Positions 23,476 to 35,249 of a DNA stretch of 64,000 nucleotides are shown here, piece by piece. Numbering within the stretch: position 1 is the stretch's first letter; each line of letters begins with the position of its first letter. Under the pieces are notes generated by a model, which was not told where the DNA came from, made no database searches, and saw nothing but the letters and a program-made list of their open reading frames with translations. The stretch is taken from positions 186,001 through 250,000 of the forward strand of contig CAMPDV010000266.1 of assembly GCA_946699065.1 (NCBI GenBank). The letters are read 5' to 3'. The DNA is from Loxodes magnus (taxonomy: Eukaryota; Ciliophora; Karyorelictea; Loxodida; Loxodidae). The position numbers were made by a program, and so were the translations under genes.

Positions 23476-25626
23476 ATGGCTGAAAATAGTAGAAGTACAA
23501 GCTTTTAACCCAGTGAATATATACTTTTATAGAAAGCAAAAAAGGAAGATCAGTTTGAATAGGAGATTGAAAGCTAGTAGAGTGAAACTCTTTAGAAAGA
23601 ACTCTTATAAAAGAAGCAGCTTTAGATTAAAAAAAATGAGGAAGAGGCTAAATAGAACACACCAGAGAAAGAGAGGAAATATTAGCTAAAATAGTCTAAC
23701 TTTTGGAAAAACAAATATATCCTAGATTTACTAGCTAAATTCCTAAATCTGAATGACATAGTTTAGTTACAGTAAGTAAATAGATACTTCTATAATTTTA
23801 GCTTCTACTTTAAGAAACTTGATACTTAAATAAAACAAAACGATGCTTTGATTACAAAGAATAAGATTGAGTGGTTTTTAAGATAAGTAGGTTAATCTGA
23901 TGTTGAAACTGTGCATTTATAAGGAAAGTTATTGACTTAAAATGTGTGTAATTAAATAAGGAGCAATTTTGAGAAATCCTTAGATCATAGAATTTCGAAA
24001 TTGAGAAATGCTTCTCTAATGAAACTAAAAGAAGTTGTAATACAAAACTGACCTAATAATAATTTTGATTCCCTACCTAATCTATCAAATTTAAGGAGTT
24101 TAACCTAGTTAAAAATTTAAGACACTACAGTTAGAGATTAAAACTTATACTTTATACAAGAGTTCGCCAATTTAAAATAAGTATAGCTCTCATAAGTTAG
24201 AAAGATATCAGGGTAATTTCTGGTAGATTATTGTCTAAATCTAAGTATAGAGGAGTTAGATATAGAATGTGAAGCAATAGATTACCAAGTGATTAAAGGA
24301 TATTTGTAAATAAAGGGGAAATGCATTCAGAGTATTAGTATAAACTCTAATGAAAAGCTAGACGAACTTATTGATTTTTGCCCTAACTTAAAGAAAATAG
24401 ATTTAAGATCGTTTTATAAAGAACCCGATTAGTGTTTAGTCAGAATTAAAAGATTAGACCTTAAAAGCTTAAACATCCAAAACGATTCATTCTCAAATAA
24501 GGCGTTAAGGAATTTATTTGCTCGTCAGATTTGAAATCTTGAAACTCTTGAAATCCGAAATAAAAACATATTTTAGAAAGACTTTTTCGAGCTCATTCTC
24601 TAAAGCTCTCCCAATATAAAGAATCTAAGCTGAATTTAAGATTACAATACCGATTAAGTTGATAACTAGCAATAGAGTGAAGATAAGCAAGACCTTAGCA
24701 CTACTTAGTAGAAGCTACTCACTAACCTTGAGAATGTTTATGTTAACAATGTTTAGTAATAAAGTGATTGGATCCTAAGGTTACTACTTTTAAAAGCTCC
24801 TAATATTAGAACTCTGGATTTTTATAACTTTGAAAGTAGCATTTAATAAGTAGCTGAGCAACTGAAAGAAAATAGTGTAGCTTAGATATCTCACTAATTT
24901 AGTAAGCTAGAGAGCATTATCTTTTGAAAGTGCAATTCTATTAGAGATAAAACTTTCTAGCTGATCATTTAGAATTCACCCAATCTAAAAAAGCTGGTTT
25001 TTAGTGGAAAGAGTCAAATCAGGAACAAAACGTTTCACTAGCTTGGTGTTTATTCATCAAGGTTAAAGAGTATTTATCTAAGAGAGAGGGAAATGAATCA
25101 TATAACGGATGAAACTCTCTTCTTCATCTTTAAAAACTGCACTAGTTTGAATGATATCTCCATTCAAAAAAGTTAGCAAGCTTTAAAAGGAAGTGCAGTG
25201 GAATAAAAGAATTAAACCTAAGAGTGAACTAATATCTCTCTTGGAGAGAGCAATTTCACATGCAAAATGTGAATAAAATAAATGATTTAAATCCAAAATT
25301 TAAAATCGATAGAACTAGAAGGCTTGTGCTTAGTAAATGAAGATGTAGCTTAAATAATAAAAAATTGCTCTAAGTTGCGAACTTTAAGTTTATAGAATAA
25401 TAAAGAAATAACAGAAGAAGCATTCTCTCTCAGAGATGAATCTGGATCTTAGTTTCCTATCTGGAGTAACTTGAAAGAGTTAAATTTATATTAATGCTCT
25501 AAGGTGCATATATAGTGGATCATGTAAATGAGTCAGCAATTTACGAAAATAAAAATATTGTCTGAAAGAATGAAAAGATTTAAAGAGCTAGAAATGGATT
25601 TTGATTTGAGAAGCATTTGGCTTTGA
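23476..25626 (+). CDS. F-box-like / leucine-rich-repeat protein
   Basis: ATG to TGA, 717 codons (716 residues), no frame change. Gln/Glu-rich N-terminus (1-75), F-box-like helices about 80-112 (NKYILDLLAKFLNLNDIV, then LQQVNRYFY), then irregular LRRs with phrases such as DFCPNLKKIDL, SPNLKKLVF and NCSKLRTLSL, ending DLRSIWL. It contains six internal TGA codons (for example after IQN, LS, IIF and CKM) and several TGG codons. At three sites it has TGG where the paralogue at 30452 has TGA. This is the most diverged and least A+T-rich member of the family here. By family analogy it would be a ubiquitin-ligase adaptor; no partner gene is visible. Confidence 0.8.
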
Positions 25627-26659
25627 ACTAGAAATAAACATATTAAAGTATTCTTTTAAACTATTAAATACTACCAAAGCTTAAGCTATATATAAAAATA
25701 GTTGCTTATAGGGAAACCTAGTTTAAGTAAAAAAAGGATAAAAAAGTTTAAATTTATTATTCTAACTTGAGGGACTTTAAAAAGCTACAGAACGATATAA
25801 AAAGATAAATATAGTAGCAATAGCTTATATAATAGAGGTTAATTTAAGAAGATACTATTTTGAGGAAAGGTATTAAGTTAATTTTAAATGAGTCTTAAAA
25901 GAAGTCAGGTACTAGTTTGCTAAGTATAAAAGGTATTTATTGATTATACTTATTTTTAGAAGCTAAATTTAGAAGCCTTAAAATAAATATAATGCGATAT
26001 ATAGTTCAGAATTCTTTATCTGTTGAAGCTGATTTATCATTTACTTTTATTGATAAAATCGATTTAAATTTTAAACCTCAATAGTATTTTAGCTTTCTCT
26101 GATTTAATTTTTAAGAATCGTTTGGTCATAGCATTTTTTTAGTTTCTTATATACTTTTCTAGTTGAACTTGAAGTTACCTTCTTTTCTTTTTTTTATTCT
26201 TGCAATCTTATTTAACTTCTAAAATCAAATTCAATTCAAGTAAGGTTTACCTTTTGGCTAGAAGTTTGAAAGCTTTTTAAACTTGTGAAGTTCTCCTTTT
26301 TACCTCTGTCTAGTAGTTCTTGCTTTCTGAGTTAAATCTTCCCGTTGCTCGTTGGAAAGAAAGTCTTTACCTTGTGTCAGATCAATCTCCTGACTGCTCT
26401 TAATAGTTTATTATGCTGTGAACTTTTCTGTCATAGGTACTATCGACTTTACAAATGAAACACAGTTTTCTTATTGATTTCGCTTTTTTTTTGCTTTTTA
26501 TCATTTTTTTATTTTCTCTATTTCTGATGAAACAAAAACACTCTATTATGATTCTTGTTTCCTTTCAATCTCTGCATTATATGCCTCTTGCTTCATTCAG
26601 TTCTCTCCACCTTACTTTTTAAAAATTTAAAATGCCATTTTCCATTGTCTGAATCCCTT
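25627..26659. other. Unassigned stretch
   Basis: Follows the F-box/LRR stop. The first 100 bp retain the A+T-rich 3' flank; the rest has no recognisable feature. Confidence 0.35.
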
Positions 26660-26970
26660 CTTCTATCATTTGCTGCTCTTTAATGTTTCTAAATTTTCTG
26701 CCGAAGTGAGCTTTTCATCTTTAATGTGGTGTCAACTCTTCTTTAATTGCATTTCGTCTTCTTCCAATGTTCAGACTCTTAGTATCAGCGTTCAGATTCG
26801 ATTTAATATCTCAGTTGAATTTACGCCTTTTATGATTTATTTGTCCAAATGGTTTAATCTGTTCCGACTTAAAGCTGCTTAGTTCGAGTTATTGATCTTA
26901 TTAATTTCTCTTAAATTTTCTTTTGTGGAGTTTCAGTGTCACCCACTTAAAACTCTTTTCAGATGGTGAC
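26660..26970 (-). CDS. Coiled-coil-like open frame (fragment)
   Basis: Minus-strand frame with heptad-like pattern: ENLREINKINNSNQAALS, then TEILNRI.TLILRV.TLEED, then QLKKSW. It has four TGA codons, three of them in hydrophobic heptad positions where Trp is tolerable. No family recognised. The region lies 3' of the minus-oriented SINE-like copy B. The plus-strand open frame at 26670-26882 is its antisense shadow. Confidence 0.3.
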
Positions 26971-27283
26971 AAGGAAACCACCACACTTATAGAGGTTTCT
27001 GAAACCTGATCTCTTTACTTTTAGTCTTATACTTCTTGCGTTTCTCCTTCCCCAAGAGAAATCCAACCTTCGGATTTTCCATTTTGCTCTTCTATTTTTC
27101 TTCTAATCAACTTTTCTAATTAGTCATCTAAAAACTCTTGTGTTGGTCATACCCTTAAATATTATAAACGACTCAATAAAAATATCACTGAAAAAATGGT
27201 GATAGATACTAGTTTAAATGTGCAGATTTCTCGTTAGGTAACTATCAAACGATTCTTCAATTTCTATTCATAAATAAGATTAG
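26971..27283. other. Unassigned spacer
   Basis: Nothing identifiable between the coiled-coil-like fragment and SINE-like copy B. Confidence 0.35.
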
Positions 27284-27316
27284 AGAGCGCATAGCACCTC
27301 AATGACTCCCACTCTT
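27284..27316 (-). repeat. Hairpin tail, copy 5
   Basis: AGAGCGCATAGCACCTCAAT then GACTCCCACTCT. Its inner part GCACCTCAATGA matches the array hairpins, which read TCAATGAGGTGC on the other strand. Confidence 0.75.
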
Positions 27317-27588
27317 TAATCAAGATTTTTAAAGTCAAAATTTTGCTTCTTCTAAAGCCTTCCACAACGTTAGCATCCTTTGCAAATCTTGTCTTCTAAA
27401 GGGTCATAATCGAAATGCTCCCTAAGAAACCTTAGTATCTGGCATCTTTCATCAATAGCATTTCTTGATGCCTCACAGTCTTTATCTTCTCTCTTTCTCC
27501 TACCAAGATTCTTATTCAATCCTTCACCCATGAATACTTCCTGGTACCAGGTCTTAAATCAATTGTCAGTTGGAGGATTGCTCCTTCC
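27284..27588 (-). mobile_element. SINE-like element, copy B (complete, inverted)
   Basis: Minus-strand copy with the same head (GGAAGGAGCAATCCTCC), the GGTACCAGGAAG landmark, a purine-rich body and the hairpin tail at 27284-27316 (reverse complement reading GGTGCTATGCGCTCT). Its central part has a frame (TWYQEVFMGEGLNKN.., with C..C..CG near the end) that reads better than in the other copies. A small degenerate protein is therefore an alternative to a non-coding element. Confidence 0.65.
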
Positions 27589-27723
27589 TATTTGCTTTTA
27601 TAATATAATGAAATAAAGATTTTGCTTGAAAAGCAAATTTGATTAGCATTAGTAGTATACTTGCTATACCCACCCCCAAAGCAGATTATCTAAATTAAGT
27701 TTCCTAAGCTATAAATTATTGGG

Positions 27724-28262
27724 ATGGATAAAGGAAAATTTCTTGGAAAAAGAAACTTCTTAAAAGGACTTACCTCAGACAAACTACGGCGAGAAACAAT
27801 ACTTCAAGATTTCAACTTTAAAGACAAGTTTAAGAGCTTGAAGGAAAAATTGAATACCTGATGAGTAGTACAAATGTACAGAAACTGAAAATGGGTGGGT
27901 AGGGAATATTAGAGTTGATTAATTAGAAACTAAATTCAACAAATTTGTAAAGCTGACAGAAAGCATAATTGCTCTAAAAGATATTGACGAATGATACGAT
28001 GAATGTAGAACAACAACCTACGATAATTTTATTTCCTGTCAGAAGATAATTAGAGGATGATATTGTAGGAGATCTGGAAAAAACGCGAAGTTGTTTCAAA
28101 TCTAGACTAGAAGAAAGGGGAATTTTAGAAAGCCAGTAGGAAAACACATTCAGATTTTATTGGAAATAAGAAGGCAAAATTTACAGGAAAAAATAGTCCA
28201 GCTTAACAAAGAAGCTCCATATATCTAATATGGATCACTTTTAAAATTGAATACTTTTAATC
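27724..28262 (+). CDS. Candidate ORF1-like coiled-coil protein (one frameshift)
   Basis: ATG GAT AAA GGA AAA opens a basic N-terminus (MDKGKFLGKRNFLKGL). About 40 codons later, near AAGAGCTTGAAGG (27834), the best reading shifts frame. It continues as ELEGKIEYLMSSTNVQKL and then a charged helical stretch (EDDIVGDLEKTRSCFKSRL, LEERGILESQQE) to about 28262. Only one TGA occurs in the second frame. A basic head followed by a coiled coil is compatible with a LINE ORF1 or a small structural protein. There is no paralogue to fix the boundaries, and the shift may be decay, an error or a short intron. Confidence 0.35.
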
Positions 28263-29356
28263 ATTATTTTACATATAAGCAGTACTGATATATTCAGTTT
28301 CCACACTAGTCTACCATTTGGTGCATCAATATAAACTCATTGGATCGAATGATCATAATAATACAACTAAGAGAGATAAAAAGGCTTGATGTCTCATTAT
28401 CAGAAGGGTATAATATTTTTTTGTCTCGGCAGATAAATTAAATAAAAGCACTGAACGGTATAAAATATATCAGAAGGTTAAGCATAACACTATGAATATT
28501 CTACGAAGATAAGAGATATAAAAATATATTTTTGACTAATATTTAACTTCTTAAAGCTAACTTATAAACTAAGGGAGTTCACTTAGCTTAATAATAACGC
28601 TACTGACTTTGATTAATAAACATGACTAACTTTTTTAGTTTTCTCTATTAAGTTTACTTCACTCTATCTAAAAGTTTTTAAGCAAAGAATTTGAAAAATT
28701 TTTCTTTATTCAAGTAGCATTTTTCTGATAGTACTTAGATAAATGGCTAAAATGACTGCGATACTTATTTTTAGTTCTTTAATTTCCAGTTCATAGAATT
28801 TTAGAATCTAAGATATATTGATTAATTATCAAATTATAGTTGAATATAGTCTAAATAATAATAGGTTAGTGGAATAGAAGTATTATAGATGATAATTAAT
28901 TACCCACTTTACTAGAAAGTTATTGTATGGAGATTCTGATTTGTTCAGTTGCTTCACTTTATTTAAGTTTATAAATGTCATATTTAACCAAATGAAGCTC
29001 TTCAAGACTTACAAAATTATGATTTACTAAAGAGGCTACAATCAAAGCTAGCTTGGTCTTAAAATTTCCTACTTAAAGCAGTTAAAAGAAATCAATTCCA
29101 GAATTAAAAGTTTTCAGTAAAAGCTCTTCAGAAGAAAAATTGAAACTATCGAGTGAGGAACTACTACAGTGAAAGAATGCTCTGGATGAAAATTGAAACA
29201 GTAGAACTAGAAGATGAACATGAGTAATGAGTAAAGTAGGACTGGAAAATAAAGCGTAAATAAGCAGTTTTTATTACCTATTTGAAAATATAGTAAAGAC
29301 ATTCTAATTGAAATGCCTATTATTATATTATGGACTAGGAATAGTTTTTATTAAAA
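28263..29356. other. Unassigned stretch before the tandem array
   Basis: Mostly A+T-rich. Around 29085-29220 a plus frame reads IPELKVFSKSSSEEKLKL and then SSEELLQWKNALDEN, which looks coding, but neither a start nor a family is evident. Confidence 0.35.
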
Positions 29357-30177
29357 TATCTCTACCTTCTTCAGGTTTCATATTTTAAAGGTTTTCGAGC
29401 AGCTCATAAATTCTTAACTTCTTCTTCTTATAGATATTTCATTCGATGCTGGATAAATGGAAGTTATTTCCTTTCAGATATTGTCTTTTAGTTTGTTTTC
29501 TTACTTTTTAACTTATATAGATTTAAGATTAGTTTATTTCTGAATATTTTTAGATAAGTTTAAAATATTCTGAGCTACTCAGATTTTCTATAACTTAAAT
29601 AATAGAATTTTGTTACTTGTCTATTAGGATTTTCGTATATTAAGAAATAACTAAAATAATGATAATTTATTGAAATTCATATATATCTAATATTTCCTTC
29701 ACTTTTTAATTAGTTAGCTTTTCTATAGTCTACTGTTCAAAATAGTAGAATATTCAAATTAATTAAAAACTTTAAAAATATATGTAAACTTAATAAGAAG
29801 CTAGAAGTTATAGAATAACCATGATAATTAGATAGTTAAAGTAAAGCATTAAACATATAGCCATAAAAGATAAGTAATATAAACATATAAATGATTACTA
29901 TAATTTGTTCTCTCTATTTCTTATTTTATAGCTTTTAGTAATTTTTATCTTCTTAAGAGGTTATTATCCTTAATTCCTTTAAATAATAAGCTTTACTTAT
30001 TTATTTTTGTAATTTTCTTATTTTTATTTATTTCTCTCAATCAAACAAATAATTAAAGGATGATTGATAAAAGAGTATTAATATTATCCATATAAATAAG
30101 TAATGCATAACATTAATTTTAAACAATTATTTTACTATATGCTTCACTTAACCCTATTATAATAAATTATTATAAAT

Positions 30178-30207
30178 AGCTGTAAATCAATGAGGTGCTA
30201 CGCGCTC
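30178..30207 (+). repeat. Hairpin tail, copy 6
   Basis: AGCTGTAAATCAATGAGGTG followed by CTACGCGCTC, about 270 bp upstream of the F-box/LRR ATG. Compared with the inverted copy near 7660, this locus has an extra 60-70 bp that includes the hairpin and an A/T-rich tail. That suggests a severely 5'-truncated insertion. Confidence 0.75.
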
Positions 30208-30451
30208 AATAATAAAAGTTTTTTTAATATGTATTTAAACTTTTTGTTAAAACTATTAATAAACAGTTATAATGTAAAAGTATTTATTTCTAACTTATAA
30301 TATAATATATTTTATTATAATATAGCTACTAATCAATTAGGGGTAAGTATCATAATTTATGATGCTAAATTATTTATTTTATAATTCTATTTTTCTTTCG
30401 CTTATATCATAATTTACCTTTATTAACTACCTTTTAAACAATTATTATAAG

Positions 30452-32587
30452 ATGGCTGAAATTACTAGAACGTCAAGTATTTAGCCCAGCGAACCTATAC
30501 TCTTATAGAAAGAAAAACAGGAAGAGTAATCTGAATAAGATATTTCAAGTCAGTAAGGCTAAACTGTTAAAAGCGAAGTCTTGCAAGAGGAACAACTAGA
30601 GATGAAAAATAATAAGGAAGAATAAAAATAAAATATAGAGAAGCATGAGAGGAAATATTAGCTAAAATAGTCTATGTTTTGGAATAGAAAATATATCTTG
30701 GATTTGCTTACATAATTTCTAAATATAAATGATATAGCTTAGTTATAGTAAGTAAATAGATAATTCTATTATTTTAGTTATCTATTTAAGGAACTAGATA
30801 CTTAAAGAGTAAAAAACGAAGCATTATAAACGAAGAATAAGATAGAATGAATTTTGAGATAGATAAGTAAATCTTATGTTGAAGCAATAGTTCTAGATGG
30901 AAAATTATTGTCTTAAAATGTGTGCCTATAAATTAGGAATAATTTAGAGAAATCTATAAATCATAGAATTTAAAAACTGAAAAATTCCTCTCTAATGAAA
31001 CTAAAAGAAGTTGTAATAAAAAATTGATCCAATAATAATTTTGATTCCTTACCTAATTTATAAAATATAAAAAGTTTAACCAGCTTAAAAATTGAATATA
31101 CTATAATTAGAGATTAAAATTTATACTTTATGCAAGAGCTAACAAATTTAAAATCAGTATATCTCAGCAATGTCGAATAGATATCAGGTTAGTTTTTAGT
31201 TGATTACTGCTAAAGTCTAAAAATAGAAAATCTAGAAATATATACTAAAATGATAAATTACCAAAAGATAAAAGATTATTTAAAAATAAAGGGATAATAC
31301 ATTCATAACATTAATATAAGCTCTAATAAAAAATTAGACGAACTTATTGATTTTTGCCCTAACTTAAAGGAAATTTAAATAACAGAAACATATAAAGAAC
31401 CTGATTAGTTTTTAGATAAAGTTAAAAGGTTAAACCTTTAATGCTTAAGCATTCGAATTTCTGATTTCTCAGATTAGACTTTAAGAAATTTCTTTGGTTG
31501 TCAGAATTAAAATCTTGAAACTATTAAAATTTTAAATAATAATCCATTTTAAAATAATTTTTTCTAACTAATTCTCTAAAACACTCCTAATATAAAAAGT
31601 CTAAGTTGAACTTAATATGATTTTATAAATTATGTTTATAACTAGTAATTGAATGAAGATTAATAAGATATTAACTTTGCTTAGTAAAAGTTACTTTCTA
31701 GACTCGAAAATATCGACATTAGTAATTTTCGCTTATAAAGTGATTAAATTCTAAGATTTCTGCTTTAAATATCTCCTAATATTAGAACTTTACATTTTTA
31801 AAATTTAATAAGTAGTAGTTAATAAGTAAATATGCCTCTGAAAGAAAATATTTAAGCTCAGATATCACACTAATTTTGTAAATTAGAGATTATTTACTTT
31901 TGATAATGCGATTTTGTTAGAGATGAAACTATCTTATTCATAATTTAAAATGCTCCTAATCTTAAAAAATTAAATGTTGATAAAATGAATCAAATTAAAA
32001 ATGAAACGATTCAATAGCTTGGTATTTATTCATCTAAACTAGAGTATATTTGGTTATGGGAAATGGATCATTTGGCAGATGAAACTCTTAGCTTTATCTT
32101 TTAAAACTGCACTAAATTAAAATAAATATATATCATACATAGTAAATAAGGAAGTTAAATAAAATAAAATCTATAATCCTTAGAGATAACTAATATTTCT
32201 CTTGGAGAGAACATTTCCGCATGTAAAATGTGAATAAAATAAATGGTTTAAATATAAAAACTATAATTTTTATGTCTAGAGGGACTAAGTTTAGTAAATG
32301 AAGATGCAGTTTAAATAATAAAAAATTGTTCTAATTTAAAAGATTTAAATCTTGAAAGTAATGAAGAAATAACGGAAAGAGGATTTCCAATTAGAGATGA
32401 GACTGGGTCTTAATATCCAATTTGGAGCAGCTTGAGAACATTAAACTTAACATAATGTTCTAAAGTAAATATTTAATGAATCAATTTAATGGTTCTACAG
32501 TTCACGAAAATAGAAATATAGTGTGAAAGATTGACAAGATTTAAAGAACAAGAAATGGATTTTGGATTGAGAAGTATTTGACTTTGA
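30452..32587 (+). CDS. F-box-like / leucine-rich-repeat protein (unit 1, intact)
   Basis: ATG to TGA, 712 codons, one uninterrupted frame under UAA/UAG = Gln and UGA = Trp. Same architecture as the paralogue at 23476. Internal TGA codons include 30848-30850 (context NKIE-W-ILRQ), 32477-32479 (Q-W-IN) and 32579-32581 (SI-W-L); the paralogue has TGG at all three. It is followed after 330 bp by a SINE-like copy and then a convergent reverse transcriptase. Function inferred from family: substrate adaptor with F-box and LRRs. The length agrees with the unit 2 and inverted copies within a few codons. Confidence 0.82.
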
Positions 32588-32916
32588 ACTAGAAACAAAT
32601 TAAACTATTATTTAAAATTATTAAATCTCTTTGTAATTATATAAATTTATTTTTATCGACAAAATTAGTTAAAGTAATCTTTAAATAAAGTTTATTAAGA
32701 AATTGATAAAACAAGTTGTAGTCTTATAATCTAAGTTAAAAGACTTAAAAGCTTAAAAATTACATAAAATGCTAAAAAGTATCTATCCAATAAATATAAA
32801 TGGTTTATTTTAAGAAGGTAATATTATAAAAAATAATTGAGCTAATTTAAATGAATCTATAAAAGATGTCTAGGTTTTAATTTGCTAAGTATAAAGATAT
32901 TTAAATAATTTATTTT

Positions 32917-33161
32917 TAATAGGAATCTCCAACTGATATTTACTAAAACTCTGGTACCAGGAAATACCCATAGTGAAGAATCGAACAAGAATTATAGCAG
33001 TAGTCAATAGGGATAAGAATGGAGAGATATCAACTAGCTTTAATGTTAATTGATACCATATACTAAGGTTTCTTAGGTTAGCATTCCGATCACTGCCCTT
33101 CAGAAGAAAAGATTCACAAGAGAATGCTAGCACTGAGGAAGATTTCAGTAAAGAATTTTTT
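32917..33161 (+). mobile_element. SINE-like element, copy C (lacks hairpin)
   Basis: Shares TCTCCAACTGA, CTGGTACCAGGAA, TAAGGTTTCTTAGG and GAATGCTAGCACTGAGGAAG with copies A and B, but has lost part of the head and the whole hairpin tail. The minus-strand frame at 32885-33133 lies antisense to it and runs in phase with the end of the reverse transcriptase. I regard that frame as read-through, not a gene. Confidence 0.7.
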
Positions 33162-33180
33162 AATAAATAAATTTAAACTA

Positions 33181-35248
33181 AAAGAGTTTTTTGAGGTGTT
33201 TTAATTGCAAGAATTGCTTCTTTCAATTATAGATGTTAGTAAATGTTTTTAAATTGTTTTTTAATCTTGTTTACATCTCATCATTTTTCTTTAATTAGTT
33301 CTTCTTTCTATTCTTCCTTTTTTGCTTTCTCCATTTCTAGAATCTCAAGTCTCCTTGTCATTAGCTTCTTATGAAATATTTTGATCTATAAGTCTAAATA
33401 CTCCAATTTAGACCTTGAAAATGAGTTTAGATATTCTTGATCGAATAGTATAAGGCGTCTTGAGTCATAATTTCCGATCTTTTCCGATAATCAATTCATT
33501 ACATTAGAATAGTACACACATTTAAAGATATGCTCGAAAGTTTCATATTCACCACACATACAATAGGGATTATCAATGGGGTAATGACGATCTTAAAGAT
33601 CCTTACGGAAATTATAAGTTTAGGTTCTAAGTTTATATATACTGATAATTTCTCGTCTATACTATTTGTTTAATTCCGTATAAGTAATTTGTGGAAACTG
33701 TTTGAGATTACCAAATTATTCAGTATATACTTTAGCTGTTTTCATTCTCATAAATTTTTTAGTAGCTACTTTGTGGAAATATTGTTGTATTTTTTCTCTT
33801 ATATGATTAGTAAAAGTTTTAAGATTGGTATTATTCTATTAATTCTGCAGATCGATATTATAAAGGTCTGATAATTGTTACACTTAATCGTAGTATTGAA
33901 ATCCTTTTTTCCATATATTAATGAAAAGAGAGCCTATTGTTGATCTTGGAAAATCAATATTTTCTTATTTAATTTTATGGTAGAATCTGAAGAATTTTAT
34001 AGCTATAATGTGCTTAAAGGGTAATCAATTCAGGTCTATATAACATGATTCATTAGATGTTGAAGTTGCTACTTAAAAAGCTTTTCTTTAAATTAATCTC
34101 ATGCTTGATTCTATTCTGTTCAGAACTCCAGTTACTCCGTTTTGAGTACTTCATGGTACTAAGTCTCCTCCATATTCTGCTTTAGGTAATGTAAAAAGTC
34201 TACATAAAGTTTTAAAATGTCAAGGAGTTACATTCTTATATCTCATCAGTTAAAAAACAGCTTTCTTCATTGCAGCTATATATTTGAATGCAACTTCTTT
34301 GCAATGGAGATTCAAGTTCTTCTTCTGATGTAGAATAACTCCTAAATATGTTACTTGTTCTTTTTAATTGGTTAATTTCCTAATTATAAATTTAAAATTT
34401 ATTATTTCTGATTCTTCTTTAGAAATTAGATGCATTCAGATTTGGTAACATTGATCTTTAAATATGTTCATGCAAAAACTTTATTTGCTTCATTTATTAA
34501 ATTCTACATCTACTTTGCAGATCGGAAAGAAGAATAAGATCATCTACCCATCCTCTACAAGCGAAGTTAATACTTGAATCCTGCATTTAAATCCCAATTA
34601 GTTACTTTTACTTTCCAGATATCTAATTACTATGTCATAATACAATAATGCTAAAACTGGTCCATGAGAACTTCCTTACATAACTCCATTATTGAATTAT
34701 AAAGTTCTGGTGCTCTTACCATCTATGATAAATGAAGAATTTAGGTTTTTATAAAACGATTCTAATGCTATTATTATTCCAAGTGGTAGTTTAACTCTCT
34801 TAAGTTAATCAAACAAAAGTCTTCTTTCTATTGAGTCAAACATTTTTTCAATGTCTATCAGTGTTGCTATCAATTTAGTCTTACCTTTAGCACATTTCCG
34901 ATAGTTATCAATTATTTGTTATATTATTCAAATTTATTAAGTTGTTTATCTGTTTTTCATAAATCCCATTTATGAAGGGTGAATCAAATTTCTCTAATAA
35001 ATAAGATTGTATAGTCTTTTTGTTAAAGCTTTATCATATAGTTTTAGAATAGTATTAATAAGAGAAATAGGTAGTCAGCTTAGTTATATCTAAATAATTT
35101 AAGCTTATGAGATTTAGGGATTTGGCAGGTTAAATTTAATTTTCCTTGGATATAAATAAATTTTAAATATTTCAAGTATCATTTATAAGGAAGTAGTTTA
35201 ATAATCTATTTTAAAGAAAAAAAAATTATATTAATATTTGGATTCCAT
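33181..35248 (-). pseudogene. LINE-type reverse transcriptase, unit 1 copy (frameshifted)
   Basis: Minus strand. In order: PRKIKFNLPNPQ and WLPISLINTILKLYDKAL (fingers motif, cf. YRPISL), HPSQMGFMKNRQTT, catalytic IDIEKMFDSIERR (motif A), NGVMQGSSHGPVLALLYYD (motif B), WVDDLILLSD (motif C, DD present), then YLGVIL (motif E region), a thumb/linker, and CMCGEYETFEHIFKC (Cys/His C-terminus usual in LINE proteins). Many conserved Trp are TGA. No endonuclease domain is seen upstream, so it is probably 5'-truncated. Compared with unit 2, this copy has a 1-bp loss after LILLSD and a 4-bp loss near 34370, which break the frame. Both copies also change frame between motifs B and C. The C-terminal end is uncertain. 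Confidence 0.8.
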
Positions 35249-35249
35249 T

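Noticed and set aside
23476..32587. TGA = Cys (Euplotes-type code)
   Set aside because: Paralogous codons alternate between TGA and TGG, not TGA and TGC/TGT, and TAA/TAG are clearly Gln, which does not fit the Euplotes code.
32885..33133. Minus-strand ORF continuing the reverse transcriptase through the SINE-like copy
   Set aside because: Probably read-through of open sequence; the other SINE-like copies do not keep this frame.
33689..33871. Plus-strand ORF in the reverse-transcriptase region (also 50505-50687)
   Set aside because: Antisense to the C-terminal part of the LINE protein, which is the conserved strand.
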